A DNA stretch of 64,000 bases, from positions 124,001 to 188,000 of the forward strand of contig NZ_JAHDYS010000002.1 of NCBI RefSeq assembly GCF_018531195.1, in the 5' to 3' direction. This document shows, in pieces, positions 36,536 to 45,571 of this stretch. Every line of letters starts with the position of its first letter. Position 1 is the first letter of the stretch. The DNA is from Pelotalea chapellei. Lineage in GTDB: Bacteria; Desulfobacterota; Desulfuromonadia; Geobacterales; Pseudopelobacteraceae. The notes beneath the pieces are model-generated. The model was not told where the DNA came from, did not search any database, and worked only from the letters and a program-made list of their open reading frames with translations. A program made the translations under genes and the position numbers.

Positions 36536-37537
36536 ATGAGCGCTATCTACCGGCAATGGTTAATTCTCAAGATGTTTCCTCAGCGGGGCAAACTTTCGAC
36601 TACCGTGATTCATGAACGCCTCAAGAATGAATTTGGTATCGATACATCTCTTCGCACCATTCAACGGGACCTCGTTTCTCTAGAGTTGAACGAGTTTCCA
36701 TTGGACTGTGACAACGAAAACCCAGCTGGCTGGAGTTGGCGAAAAGATGCACCGGCTTTTGGCATTTCAAACATGGACCCAGTTGCTGCTTTGACCTTTA
36801 AACTTGCCGAGAAATATTTAGAGCGAATGTTTCCACGGGGAGCCATAGGTGCACTTGAACCCTACTTCAGGGCAGCAAACGAACGGATAAAGATGATATC
36901 TGAGTCCAGCTTTTCGCGTTGGCCAGACAAAATAAGAACAGTCACACGAAGCATGCCCATGATCTCTCCGCATATTGCTGAGGATCTTCTGGAAAAGGTC
37001 TATACGGCGGTTTTGGAGGAGCAGAGGTTCACCACAAGTTATCGCACCGCCGAAGGAAGTATTAAAGAGTATGATGTGAATCCATTAGGTATGGCCTTTG
37101 TAGAGGGTGTGACTTATCTAATTGCGACCCTAAACAAGCATAAAGATCCAATATTATTGCTCCTGCATCGTTTTTTGGAAGTTAAGCCGACAAATATCCC
37201 GATAACGATTCCAGAAGGATTTAATCTTGATGAATACATCAAGGAATTAAGTTTTCCTGTGGGGGATAACATCAAGTTGAAAGCATTTTTCTTCAAGAAA
37301 GACGATGTTGAACGACTTCGGGAATCGCCAATTGCAACCGACCAAAGATTAACTGAAAAAAAAGATGGTTGGCTGTTACAAGCAAATGTCAGCGACTCTT
37401 ACCAGTTACGCTGGTGGCTACGTGGGTATGGTGAGAGGGTTGAGGTGATTGCGCCAAAGAGCCTGCGAGCCGAATTCATCCACATGACTCAAGGCTTAAG
37501 CAACCTCTATTGTAAATCTCCCTGTAAACGTTCCTGA
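36536..37537 (+). CDS. WYL-domain transcriptional regulator
   Basis: 333 aa. A DeoR-like winged helix covers residues 1-65 (MLKMFPQRGKLSTTVIHERL-type spacing, with SLRTIQRDLVSLE as the recognition helix). The WYL domain is near residues 150-225: RFTTSYRTAEGSIKEYDVNPLGMAF, YLIATLNKHKDPILLLLHRF. The C-terminal extension contains ANVSDSYQLRWWLRGYGERVEVI. ATG 36536 has AGGA eight bases upstream; ATG 36530 is an alternative. The family senses nucleic-acid or nucleotide ligands and often represses defence operons. The palindrome just upstream suggests autoregulation together with the DUF2779 operon. Confidence 0.88.
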   Translation: MSAIYRQWLILKMFPQRGKLSTTVIHERLKNEFGIDTSLRTIQRDLVSLELNEFPLDCDNENPAGWSWRKDAPAFGISNMDPVAALTFKLAEKYLERMFPRGAIGALEPYFRAANERIKMISESSFSRWPDKIRTVTRSMPMISPHIAEDLLEKVYTAVLEEQRFTTSYRTAEGSIKEYDVNPLGMAFVEGVTYLIATLNKHKDPILLLLHRFLEVKPTNIPITIPEGFNLDEYIKELSFPVGDNIKLKAFFFKKDDVERLRESPIATDQRLTEKKDGWLLQANVSDSYQLRWWLRGYGERVEVIAPKSLRAEFIHMTQGLSNLYCKSPCKRS

Positions 37538-37609
37538 AATCTCATGTAGTTATGTAGGAGATGATTTCATCAAGATTCTTGCACTGTTTAGAGGCAATCT
37601 ATTTACCAA

Positions 37610-38686
37610 CTACGCGCTTACATTAGGAGCTGGTATTTCGGTTGCTTCATTTATTATTAACATTTCATTTAATACATTTTGTAATGACTTTCCGTCTAAA
37701 GTTTCGAAGCTCCGTTTTTTTACAATGATAACGATGCCAAGGTTAGAGAACATTTTAATTTGGTCAGGCCCAAAATTACAACTCGCAGGAAGTACTAAGA
37801 ATAAACTACAACTATCTGTACCATGTCTGTGTTTATAATAAATCAATTGGCCAATAGCCGAATATATCTGGCTACTAAATGAAGTTGATGTCTTAACTTC
37901 AAAGATAGCTACAGCTTTTCCATTTTTTATAATAGCCCCGTCTACATGACTATTTTGTTTAGTAGCAAAGTTGTTATTCTTTTCTTTATTCCATCTTTTT
38001 AACCACTTATTTAAACTATTACACAGAGGACCATGAAGGTATTCGTAAGCATAACCGTCAGATGTCCGGCCACCTTTTGATTTTTTACCCTCAAATTCTT
38101 CCCAGTTTGACCACTTGGAGGTCTCCGCCTCATTTTGTTTAATTGAGGTTTTTAATTTAGCTTGCTCTTTAAGTTCGATTACTGCTTCTACAAACAAAAA
38201 CATTTCCTCAATTATAGAAGGAGAAGACACGGCTCCTACAGGAATGACGTAGCTTTCTTTTTCACCATCCATCGTAGGCACTGTCCATTTTTCAAAATGA
38301 TTTAAAGTTTTTTGTTTTGGTATTTTGCCTCGAAAAGAGTTGAAATTACCTCTGTGACATAACCATATATCTTTCCTGTGTTTAACTAATGCTCCTCCAG
38401 TTCTTCTATCAAGATCCAAAGGAATGTTTATTTCAACATCAGGAGACAATGCTCGTCCTTCCCGTTCGATACAAAATAGGTGTGGCACTCGATTGTTCCA
38501 TCCACTTGGCAGGCCAACACAAAGCACACCTTCCTTTCTCTCTATTCGTAAAGTGGGGATTGATTCATTTTTACCACTGGGGAAGGTCCATATTCTTTGT
38601 TTTTTCTTTAAATTTTTTGAGATAGCTGCTCTAAATTGCGTTATTCCCTTTTTGATTTCTGCTTTTGTTATAACTATCTCTCTCAC
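37610..38686 (-). CDS. PD-(D/E)XK nuclease-like protein
   Basis: 358 aa, visibly AT-rich and Lys/Asn-rich compared with the core genes. Near residues 250-285, SHVDGAIIKNGKAVAIFEVKTS gives the D-x(n)-ExK catalytic signature. IYSAIGQLIYY follows, matching the Q-x-x-x-Y helix found after the core in many restriction-like nucleases. The first 150 residues (LRIERKEGVLCVGLP and later) may be a substrate-recognition region. The GTG start has AAAGGA upstream. It stands alone without a methylase, so it may be a single-gene nuclease or an orphan restriction remnant. Confidence 0.7.
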   Translation of the reverse strand: MREIVITKAEIKKGITQFRAAISKNLKKKQRIWTFPSGKNESIPTLRIERKEGVLCVGLPSGWNNRVPHLFCIEREGRALSPDVEINIPLDLDRRTGGALVKHRKDIWLCHRGNFNSFRGKIPKQKTLNHFEKWTVPTMDGEKESYVIPVGAVSSPSIIEEMFLFVEAVIELKEQAKLKTSIKQNEAETSKWSNWEEFEGKKSKGGRTSDGYAYEYLHGPLCNSLNKWLKRWNKEKNNNFATKQNSHVDGAIIKNGKAVAIFEVKTSTSFSSQIYSAIGQLIYYKHRHGTDSCSLFLVLPASCNFGPDQIKMFSNLGIVIIVKKRSFETLDGKSLQNVLNEMLIINEATEIPAPNVSA

Positions 38687-39052
38687 GAAAAATCCTTTCA
38701 GATCTTCAAAGTTATTTCTTAGTAAGCACCGGGAGTAGCAGCATAAACAATGCCATATTCTTCGGCTGGTAAGTGTACTTTATAACTGCCCGATTAAACG
38801 GTAAAATATGTCTAAATTACATGACTATGTGACGGGTAGGTAGATTACTCTCAACATTACCTTACAAATTGGCTGTAAAAAGACGGCATGCCCAGGCTTA
38901 TAGCGGTATTCTAAGGTGAGTTTTCCATAGATTCAGTAGTAACTTTGACAACAGCGATAAAGCAGTCTCCGATAACCCCAATGACTGTCACAGTATATTA
39001 GAGGTATCCATAGTTTTTGCTTGCTGCCAGTTAAAATTCAGAGGGGAAAGAA
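38687..39052. other. Intergenic region, no gene seen
   Basis: It separates two divergent genes and must hold both promoters. I see no RNA gene, strong hairpin or CGACA-type operator in it. Confidence 0.5.
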
Positions 39053-40363
39053 ATGACATCTGCCGACAACGAACGCACTAGGGTGAGTCGAGAGGAATTG
39101 TATAAACAGGTCTGGGCAGAACCAATGACCACCGTTGCTCTAAGGTACAACGTTTCCTCCAGCTTTTTAGCTCGGATTTGCACTCAGCTGAAAGTGCCTC
39201 GCCCCCAACGTGGGTATTGGGCCAAACTCGCTGCAGGGAAGAAATCTAAACAACCGGCTCTTCCAGAAGCTTCTCCTGGCGATGAGATTGAATGGGCTAG
39301 ATATGGCGAGGCCCGAAGAGTCCCACCTTTGTCGCCGAAACCACCAGAAGGGAAGAAGCGTAGACATCTTACACGCCTTGAGTTACCAGAGCACCATCCA
39401 TTGTTGGAAGGCGTACGAGAGAAGATGAATGAAGGACGTGAGACCTACAGTGGATATCTAAGACCTCAAAAACGACTTATAGCAGATATAATCGCCTCCA
39501 AAGACTCAGCTGACCGTGCGATCGAAGTTGCAAACCAACTCTACTTATTGTGCGAGGCACATAATCACCGAGTGATTTTTTCACCAAACGACCAGCGTTA
39601 TTATCGCTGCTCTGTTGATGAACGCGAAAAACCATCTGGTAACCATTACCCGGACCTTTGGTCGCCCTCCAGACCTACCGTTGTCTTCATAGGCACGGTA
39701 GCTTTCGGACTAACTATTTTTGAAACCAGTGAAAATGTTGAAGTGATGCATGTGAATGACAAGTATATACGCGTCGCTGACATTACACCGGAGATGCGGA
39801 AAAAGTTTTCACGCATCCATACATGGACGACCACCAAGGAAATCCCAAGTGGAAGGTTTTGCCTGCAGGTGTACTCACCTTATCCACTGGTTCAGTGGGT
39901 GCGGCAATGGCGGGAAAAAATCCCAGGTGAATTCCCTTCCAAATTTAAGCGAATTATAAAAGAACTCGAGGATGAGACTGCTACGATTGTAAAACTCTAT
40001 GAGGAAGGGAAACGTAAGGATGAAATTGAGAGAAAGAGACAGGAGGAACAGTACCGTGAGTGGCAAGCTCAGGAAGCTGTCCGCCAGCAGATAAAAGCAA
40101 AGGAAGATAGTAGGGAGGAACTGTTCAAGGTTATTGAGTCCTGGGCTGAGGTAAAAAGAATTGAAGAATTTTTCAAAGAAGCAGAATGTCGCATAGCCGA
40201 TGTCGCCGAACCTGAAAACGGAATTCTTATGAAGCGTCTTGAGCTTGCACGACAGTTGATCGGTAGCATGGACGCCTTACAACAATTAGCCACATGGAAA
40301 ACTCCTGAGGAACGTTTAATCAGACGGGCGGGCTTATTTAATGTCTTCAATTCCGGGAGCTAA
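39053..40363 (+). CDS. HTH-containing protein of unknown function beside Wadjet
   Basis: 436 aa. Residues 10-60 hold the motif SREELYKQVWAEPMTTVA followed by SSFLARICTQLKVPRPQRGYW. This is a helix-turn-helix-like module found at the start of a family of uncharacterised bacterial proteins. Residues 110-290 are a mixed fold (IFSPNDQRYYRCSVDER, VVFIGTVAFGLTIFETS). A long charged coiled coil follows at about 300-370 (EEGKRKDEIERKRQEEQYRE). The module suggests DNA binding. The gene is convergent with jetD and overlaps its end by 30 bases. Confidence 0.75.
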   Translation: MTSADNERTRVSREELYKQVWAEPMTTVALRYNVSSSFLARICTQLKVPRPQRGYWAKLAAGKKSKQPALPEASPGDEIEWARYGEARRVPPLSPKPPEGKKRRHLTRLELPEHHPLLEGVREKMNEGRETYSGYLRPQKRLIADIIASKDSADRAIEVANQLYLLCEAHNHRVIFSPNDQRYYRCSVDEREKPSGNHYPDLWSPSRPTVVFIGTVAFGLTIFETSENVEVMHVNDKYIRVADITPEMRKKFSRIHTWTTTKEIPSGRFCLQVYSPYPLVQWVRQWREKIPGEFPSKFKRIIKELEDETATIVKLYEEGKRKDEIERKRQEEQYREWQAQEAVRQQIKAKEDSREELFKVIESWAEVKRIEEFFKEAECRIADVAEPENGILMKRLELARQLIGSMDALQQLATWKTPEERLIRRAGLFNVFNSGS

Positions 40364-41542
40364 TGGATCTATATTTTCCTGCTCAAGCACTTTAGGAGGA
40401 ACCGTTGAAAGAATGGCAAGAGCCAAACCTTCAGTACAGGGATGTTTACTTGCTATATTACTTACCTCATCTCTTCGAATCGTAGTTTTTGTTGTCCCAT
40501 GCCTTTTCAAAAGATCCGAGTCCATGAGGTGAGGTCTCAGAAGCCGCTGCAGATGTTCCTGTATGTAGGCAAATATTTTTAGTCCACCCTCGTCGATATC
40601 TCCCCAATGGTAAAAAGGAATCTGTTCCGGTAACTGAGAATCAAGAAGTCGTAGAAAATCTGCCACACCTGGTGCCGGGAACCCGGCAGTATAAATAACC
40701 AGTCCTTCGTCTTGGACCTCCGCTGCATATCTATTGAAGCTAGCCAAATTTTCTATGGTGAGTACAAAGTCTGGAATCTTGGTTATCGCGAGTCCCCTGA
40801 TGGATTGTGGGGGCAAACCCACAAAAGGAAGAATACCGGAGCAGTCCACATTTCTTCCCGCAAGCTCTAGAATAACATCACCCCGCAGCAATAAAGGGAG
40901 GGGAAACTTGACCAGCCCGAGGGTATTCAAAAGCTCGTCTGTTGCTAAATCCGATGGATGATATCTCTTCCAAACTGCTCCGAAACGACTGAGAATTCCC
41001 TCCATAGCTTTTGAATTGCCAAACTCCCGCGTACTGAAAGTCCGAAGGTCGAGATTCCGATGCCTTCCTGCAGCCACCGCCTCCAGTGCCTGCACAAGCA
41101 ATAAGGCAGCACCCATATCCCCTGGGAGCATGCCCGCCGCAGGCCTGTTGCAGCGCCAGCGATCCAAAATATATTCGACAAATTCACGAATCCAAGACTC
41201 ATCGCCGCTTAACATGGCTTCAAGTGACTCGCGAGCCTGGTCTGCCTTTGTTGCTGCCAAAGAGACGCCAAGGTGCTGGCCAAGACGCGGGCCATCCAGC
41301 AATGTGATCCGCTTTAGGATATGAGAATCATAACCCTTTCCCCACTCCAGCTTTACAGTCCGCGCCGCTTCGGCTTCCTGGAGCCCGGCATGTAGTGCCT
41401 CCTTTAATTCCGGTAATACCGCTTGGAAGTACTGGGGAGCTCTCTGCTGAGTGATAGGTAACCGAGTAGCACGTTCCCGATCAGGGGACCGCTGCCAGGA
41501 GTTCAGAAGCTTGCAAAGAAGGTGCTTGCAACTCTGGTTCAT
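40334..41542 (-). CDS. jetD: Wadjet protein JetD (topoisomerase VI A-like)
   Basis: 402 aa. The N-terminal half fits the DUF3322-type domain (LKEALHAGLQEAEAARTVKLEWGKG). The C-terminal half carries the Toprim-like segment FYHWGDIDEGGLKIFAYIQEHL, whose acidic residues bind the catalytic metal. JetD is the nuclease subunit that cuts closed circular DNA trapped by the JetABC SMC complex. I place the start at ATG 41542 (MNQSCKHLLCKLL), with GGGGA upstream. It overlaps the 3' end of jetC by 62 bases. The last gene of the jetA-B-C-D operon, it appears intact. Confidence 0.88.
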   Translation of the reverse strand: MNQSCKHLLCKLLNSWQRSPDRERATRLPITQQRAPQYFQAVLPELKEALHAGLQEAEAARTVKLEWGKGYDSHILKRITLLDGPRLGQHLGVSLAATKADQARESLEAMLSGDESWIREFVEYILDRWRCNRPAAGMLPGDMGAALLLVQALEAVAAGRHRNLDLRTFSTREFGNSKAMEGILSRFGAVWKRYHPSDLATDELLNTLGLVKFPLPLLLRGDVILELAGRNVDCSGILPFVGLPPQSIRGLAITKIPDFVLTIENLASFNRYAAEVQDEGLVIYTAGFPAPGVADFLRLLDSQLPEQIPFYHWGDIDEGGLKIFAYIQEHLQRLLRPHLMDSDLLKRHGTTKTTIRRDEVSNIASKHPCTEGLALAILSTVPPKVLEQENIDPLAPGIEDIK

Positions 41543-42719
41543 AGATATATTTCCCCGCTCCGGTGGATAAACGATAAGGATTATCTGCACGCAACATCGA
41601 CCGCATAGCTGGCTTTATTTGCACTACTTCAACACTAACAACCCCACCTTCCCTGGTCACCCATATAATCGTATCCATTACTTCTGCCATTGTGGCATAT
41701 TTCTCATCCGGTGCGGCTACAACGAGCTGCAGTTGGATGTTTTGCAAAAATTCAATACAGCTGTGACAGGTAGCGACACTAAGCTTCGAAAATGCTTCAT
41801 CAAAAAGAGATAAACTTATGCCGCCACGATGCTTCCCATATTCCTCCTTCAGCCGATACGCTGCGGCAAGGGAGGCGCCAATTGCTACATAGAAGGGAGT
41901 TTGGTTCTCACCGCCGGAGCCTTTCTGAATTCGGTGACCAAGGTTTGCGGTGCGGTTCCCCTCTAAGTCTCTCATCTCCACGTCAAAGACCAGAAAATTA
42001 CGGTAGTCCTGTAGTAGTTCAGCTGCCTTGGGATCTTGAAGGGCGGCTGTGATGTCATCTAATGCCTTCCGGTGAGGATTGTCAGGATCATTGGTCGCCG
42101 GATCAAATAAACCTCCCACTTCCTGGGCCGCCTGGCTATTGCAGGCTTTAGCAAAGTCTATGATGTGCTTGAACTCTGGATTCGATGCATGTTTGAAGGT
42201 GTAAAGCTCTCCATGGAAAGGATGTTTCGCCAATGTCATGTTGAGCTGAGAAATTTTACTACGGACAGCGTCGAGTTTACCGACCAGGCGACCGACGAAC
42301 TTGGCCCTGAATGTATCCTCTACTTCTCGCAGTGCTCTTGCAGATTTTTCTCGGTATTCGGCAAGAGTCGTCTCAACCAAATACCGCCTCTTTTTCCTGA
42401 TGATCGCCGCATACTCCTCGAACACCTCAGGTGGCCGCGAATCGTCACCTTCTTCAGTTGCGTAAAGAAGGTAATATTCTGCATATTCCTTCACTATAAA
42501 TTTTATGTTGCGCTCTATCGCTGATTTGGCGGAAGCAGCCAGTTCCTTGGCCTTGTCGCTGACCACCTTCAGGTCCCCCTGGGTCTGTTCCCTCCAGCGA
42601 TCAAGAAGTTCGGCTGCAGCTGGCTGATCGAGCAGTTGATTGGCACGAGTTTCCATCAAAAGAGCTTGATAGTTAGCTCGCTGTTGTTCCAAGGCAGCTA
42701 AAAGATTTTCGTTCTGCAC
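41481..42719 (-). CDS. jetC: Wadjet JetC, C-terminal fragment after a frameshift
   Basis: 412 aa from a GTG at 42719, but this is the continuation of jetC in the next frame rather than a separate gene. It starts in the coiled coil (NENLLAALEQQRANYQALL) and holds the C-terminal half of the SMC ATPase head. GGENQTPFYVAIGASLAAAYRL is the signature-like segment, and LSLFDEAFSKLSVATC is Walker B. Without it the N-terminal fragment has no complete ATP site. No ribosome site precedes the GTG. Either function is lost or both parts are joined by recoding or a sequence error. Confidence 0.85.
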   Translation of the reverse strand: MQNENLLAALEQQRANYQALLMETRANQLLDQPAAAELLDRWREQTQGDLKVVSDKAKELAASAKSAIERNIKFIVKEYAEYYLLYATEEGDDSRPPEVFEEYAAIIRKKRRYLVETTLAEYREKSARALREVEDTFRAKFVGRLVGKLDAVRSKISQLNMTLAKHPFHGELYTFKHASNPEFKHIIDFAKACNSQAAQEVGGLFDPATNDPDNPHRKALDDITAALQDPKAAELLQDYRNFLVFDVEMRDLEGNRTANLGHRIQKGSGGENQTPFYVAIGASLAAAYRLKEEYGKHRGGISLSLFDEAFSKLSVATCHSCIEFLQNIQLQLVVAAPDEKYATMAEVMDTIIWVTREGGVVSVEVVQIKPAMRSMLRADNPYRLSTGAGKYIYEPELQAPSLQASELLAAVP

Positions 42720-44952
42720 GTAGTCTCTCTGCCTGCTTACGCTCTTCTGATAGCCTCCCGATCTCGCCCTTCAGGCTAGCTTCTTCTTTATCTAATCGTT
42801 CTATTTCTTTGGTCAGGTTCTTCTCCCGTGTGTCCAGAGCCAGTTCGGCAAGCCGCGCCTCAAGCACCTTTAGGGTTTGTTGTGCGCTCGTTCGCCTAGA
42901 AACCACCGCTTCTGTGGAAAAAGAATTTTCGGTATAGTCACGTTTGTATTCTTCCAGCACAACTTTCAATGAGTCCAATTGCTGCTGATCACGCTCAAGC
43001 GCCTCTTTCTTGCCACCAATCTCCCGCAGCTTCTTCTGATAGGTTTCTTTCAATAGTTCCCGGGAAGCGCGGCCCAGAATTGGTGACAGAGTCTTTGTCT
43101 CGGAAACCAAGCCGCCGGTGCTAATCATTCCATCGGCCGTCGCAGCACGGTCATGAGACAGAAGATCCTTTTCTGTCTCGACACAGATGAAGTTCCCCAG
43201 CTGCCGATTTATAAAGGCCTGAGCATGGAGATTGTCAGTCGTCAAATGTTCTGCAACAGATCCTTTTTTGCGGGCGTCCTTATATTGATCGGTCTTCGTC
43301 GTATTAATAATGCTGCACCCAGGGAAATCCCGTCTGCCTTCATGCCGGTACAAATTCACTGCCTTCTTGACTTGCTCCGGGATCACGACCAGCGCCTCGC
43401 GCTTATGCCCCAGAATACTCTCGATTGTGTTCCGCCAGGTCTCATTGGTTAAATCGACAAGATCACAAAGCGGTTTTGCCTCAATGCCGCGCTCCTTTAG
43501 AAACTGGATCAAGCCCAGGGTACTACTGGTCAACGGTGCTTTTCCATGTTGCACCTGCTTCAAGGAGCCCGTGAGGTCTCTTTCGACCTTAATTACGCTG
43601 GCAATGTCGCCACAGAGACCATTATATCTACTGCTTAGTAGGGGTAGTGCCTTTTCCAGGGATATCCGCATGTTGGCAAGAGCACCATCAAGTTCAACAG
43701 GTTTCTCCGGCCACATGGCTGTGCTCACCATATCCTCAGACGGAAGCACCCGGGCCACATCGGCAATTGCCGCGGATAGAGCCTCTGTTGAAGGAATCAT
43801 CTTCAGCTTTTCGAGTCGCTGCAGCAGGCGTCGCAACCCACTGATCTTAGCGCCTGCCTCACTTTCGATCGTCTTGTTCTGATTTATATCCAGTTGCAGG
43901 CTTCTACGCTGATTTTCAAGATCACTATTCTTCAGTTCCGAGCGTCTTTCGCCGAGTATGCCGAGCAGCTCGTCCCTTTTCTTTTCTAAACCCCCGACAC
44001 GTAAGCCAAGTTCCTCCTTTTTCTCCTCTAGGTCGGCCATCGCTTCCCTAACAGGATCGGCACCCTCCTCAACTAATTCGATATGTGCGCAAAGGTCGAT
44101 ATACTCCCCCATGACCTGTTCGACATTACCAGCCTCGACTTTTTCGCAAAATCCTTCAAGGCGGCCGAGGGCGTTGACCCTCCTGCTGACGGAATCAGCT
44201 TTTTCGGCCATATCTCGGTAGTTTTTTAAAGCGCTTTGCAGTTCCTTGATCTGTAGGTCATCCCGATCCAGCATGTACTTCCGGATGAATTGGGTCGGGT
44301 TCTCTATCTTATCGAGAGACACCGCTGCCTGAACTGCCTTCAATACTTTCTTGTCGTCGTTCGGCGCTCCTGCATGTTCGCTCAATGTGGTATAAAGGTC
44401 AGCAGTAAACTTTCCTGGCTCGTGATGAAAGCGGGTGGCCGGACAGGCTTTGGCCAGCCTCTCCTTAACACGGGCCCAGGGCAGAACGATTGGACGAGTG
44501 CCTTCCCCTGGGTCAAGGAAGAGGTCTTTCTTGCCGACAAGCCCGGGGCAGATGAAATACCCTTCCACCTTTTCAGCCATATCAGCCATGGATGCATAAA
44601 GTCCCAAACCGACGCAGGTGGTTTCATTGGTTTCGTAATCATAGAAATTTAGTGCCAGAAAACAGTTAGCTTTGTCGCGGGGCTTGATTTTTGCCGACAG
44701 CTCAGGATCCTTTGGATCAGAGAGAAGTCCAAGCACATACTCCCAGACTTTACGTGAAGATGTCTCGTTGCTGCCCCGGTTAAGAACAAGGTACCTCTTG
44801 TTGGCACCAGTCATCACCGTCTGAATGGCGTCAAGAAGTGCAGATTTACCTGCCCCGTTGTCGCCTATGATTGCGGTGTTACCGACGATTGGTATCTCAA
44901 CGGCCTGCAATCTGAACCATTGGATCATTATCGCCTTACTCAGTGTCTTCAT
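42673..44952 (-). CDS. jetC: Wadjet JetC (SMC-like ATPase), N-terminal fragment
   Basis: 759 aa before a premature stop. Walker A is GDNGAGKS at residues 30-37 in AIIGDNGAGKSALLDAIQTV. Long coiled-coil stretches surround a hinge-like region (KERGIEAKPLCDLVDLTNET). The frame runs off the family sequence after LRAE near 42710 and stops at 42673. The correct continuation lies in the +1 frame as the adjoining fragment. Joined, the protein would be about 1,160 aa, normal for JetC. The start at ATG 44952 has GGGAGGG upstream and overlaps jetB by 17 bases. JetC is the DNA-extruding motor of Wadjet. Confidence 0.88.
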   Translation of the reverse strand: MKTLSKAIMIQWFRLQAVEIPIVGNTAIIGDNGAGKSALLDAIQTVMTGANKRYLVLNRGSNETSSRKVWEYVLGLLSDPKDPELSAKIKPRDKANCFLALNFYDYETNETTCVGLGLYASMADMAEKVEGYFICPGLVGKKDLFLDPGEGTRPIVLPWARVKERLAKACPATRFHHEPGKFTADLYTTLSEHAGAPNDDKKVLKAVQAAVSLDKIENPTQFIRKYMLDRDDLQIKELQSALKNYRDMAEKADSVSRRVNALGRLEGFCEKVEAGNVEQVMGEYIDLCAHIELVEEGADPVREAMADLEEKKEELGLRVGGLEKKRDELLGILGERRSELKNSDLENQRRSLQLDINQNKTIESEAGAKISGLRRLLQRLEKLKMIPSTEALSAAIADVARVLPSEDMVSTAMWPEKPVELDGALANMRISLEKALPLLSSRYNGLCGDIASVIKVERDLTGSLKQVQHGKAPLTSSTLGLIQFLKERGIEAKPLCDLVDLTNETWRNTIESILGHKREALVVIPEQVKKAVNLYRHEGRRDFPGCSIINTTKTDQYKDARKKGSVAEHLTTDNLHAQAFINRQLGNFICVETEKDLLSHDRAATADGMISTGGLVSETKTLSPILGRASRELLKETYQKKLREIGGKKEALERDQQQLDSLKVVLEEYKRDYTENSFSTEAVVSRRTSAQQTLKVLEARLAELALDTREKNLTKEIERLDKEEASLKGEIGRLSEERKQAERLRAERKSFSCLGTTAS

Positions 44953-45568
44953 TGGCCCTCCCAGTCCCTTCGACTTCGTCCGTATCAACATCACCGATGA
45001 GAGCAAATTCCTCTAGAGCCTGTAGATAGGAATGCGTCACGACATCACGGATAGATGGTCTAATCCGAAATCGGATAAGTTTGTCCTCGTCCTCATCTTT
45101 TTCCAGAAGTCCTTGGCGGGAGAATGTGTTTAAAATTGCCCGCAGCCGGACCAGTCCCGGCCGCTTTCGCTTGGTGTGCGACTCATAGATATCGAGAAGA
45201 ACTTCACTGTCAGTGAATGCCTGTGAATTTTCCCCGATCCTGCATTCCTGGACGTACCGCTCATAATTCAGTCGCAGCGCAAGCAGGAAAAGAGAATGTT
45301 CGGAATCAAGCCCCACCAAAAGGGACAGTTCCCGAGGGACCACACCAACATACCCTGCAGTGCGGTCACAAATAAGATCAAGTCCTAGGGCGTCAAATAG
45401 ATTACGGAAGTAGTCCTCATGATCAAGCAAATGATGATATGAACGCTGATCGCGCCTGTTATCGCAGAACAGAAACTGTCTCTCCATAGCAATGGCAGCT
45501 GCTCTGCGCAGCTCATCAATGATAATGGTCTCATCCTTATCGTATATTCGCTTGAGTTCGTGGAGCAT
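44936..45568 (-). CDS. jetB: Wadjet protein JetB (DUF4194)
   Basis: 210 aa with the DUF4194 pattern. DRTAGYVGVVPRELSLLVGLD lies mid-protein, then LALRLNYERYVQE, and a winged-helix-like end (LRAILNTFSRQGLLEKDEDED) precedes an acidic tail. It corresponds to the MukE-like accessory subunit of the SMC complex. It starts three bases after the jetA stop and overlaps jetC at its end. Confidence 0.9.
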   Translation of the reverse strand: MLHELKRIYDKDETIIIDELRRAAAIAMERQFLFCDNRRDQRSYHHLLDHEDYFRNLFDALGLDLICDRTAGYVGVVPRELSLLVGLDSEHSLFLLALRLNYERYVQECRIGENSQAFTDSEVLLDIYESHTKRKRPGLVRLRAILNTFSRQGLLEKDEDEDKLIRFRIRPSIRDVVTHSYLQALEEFALIGDVDTDEVEGTGRANEDTE

Positions 45569-45571
45569 TCT

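Noticed and set aside
42673-42719. Programmed frameshift in jetC
   Set aside because: Only an A4 run and no evident stimulatory hairpin or internal Shine-Dalgarno. A mutation or sequence error is simpler, though not excluded.
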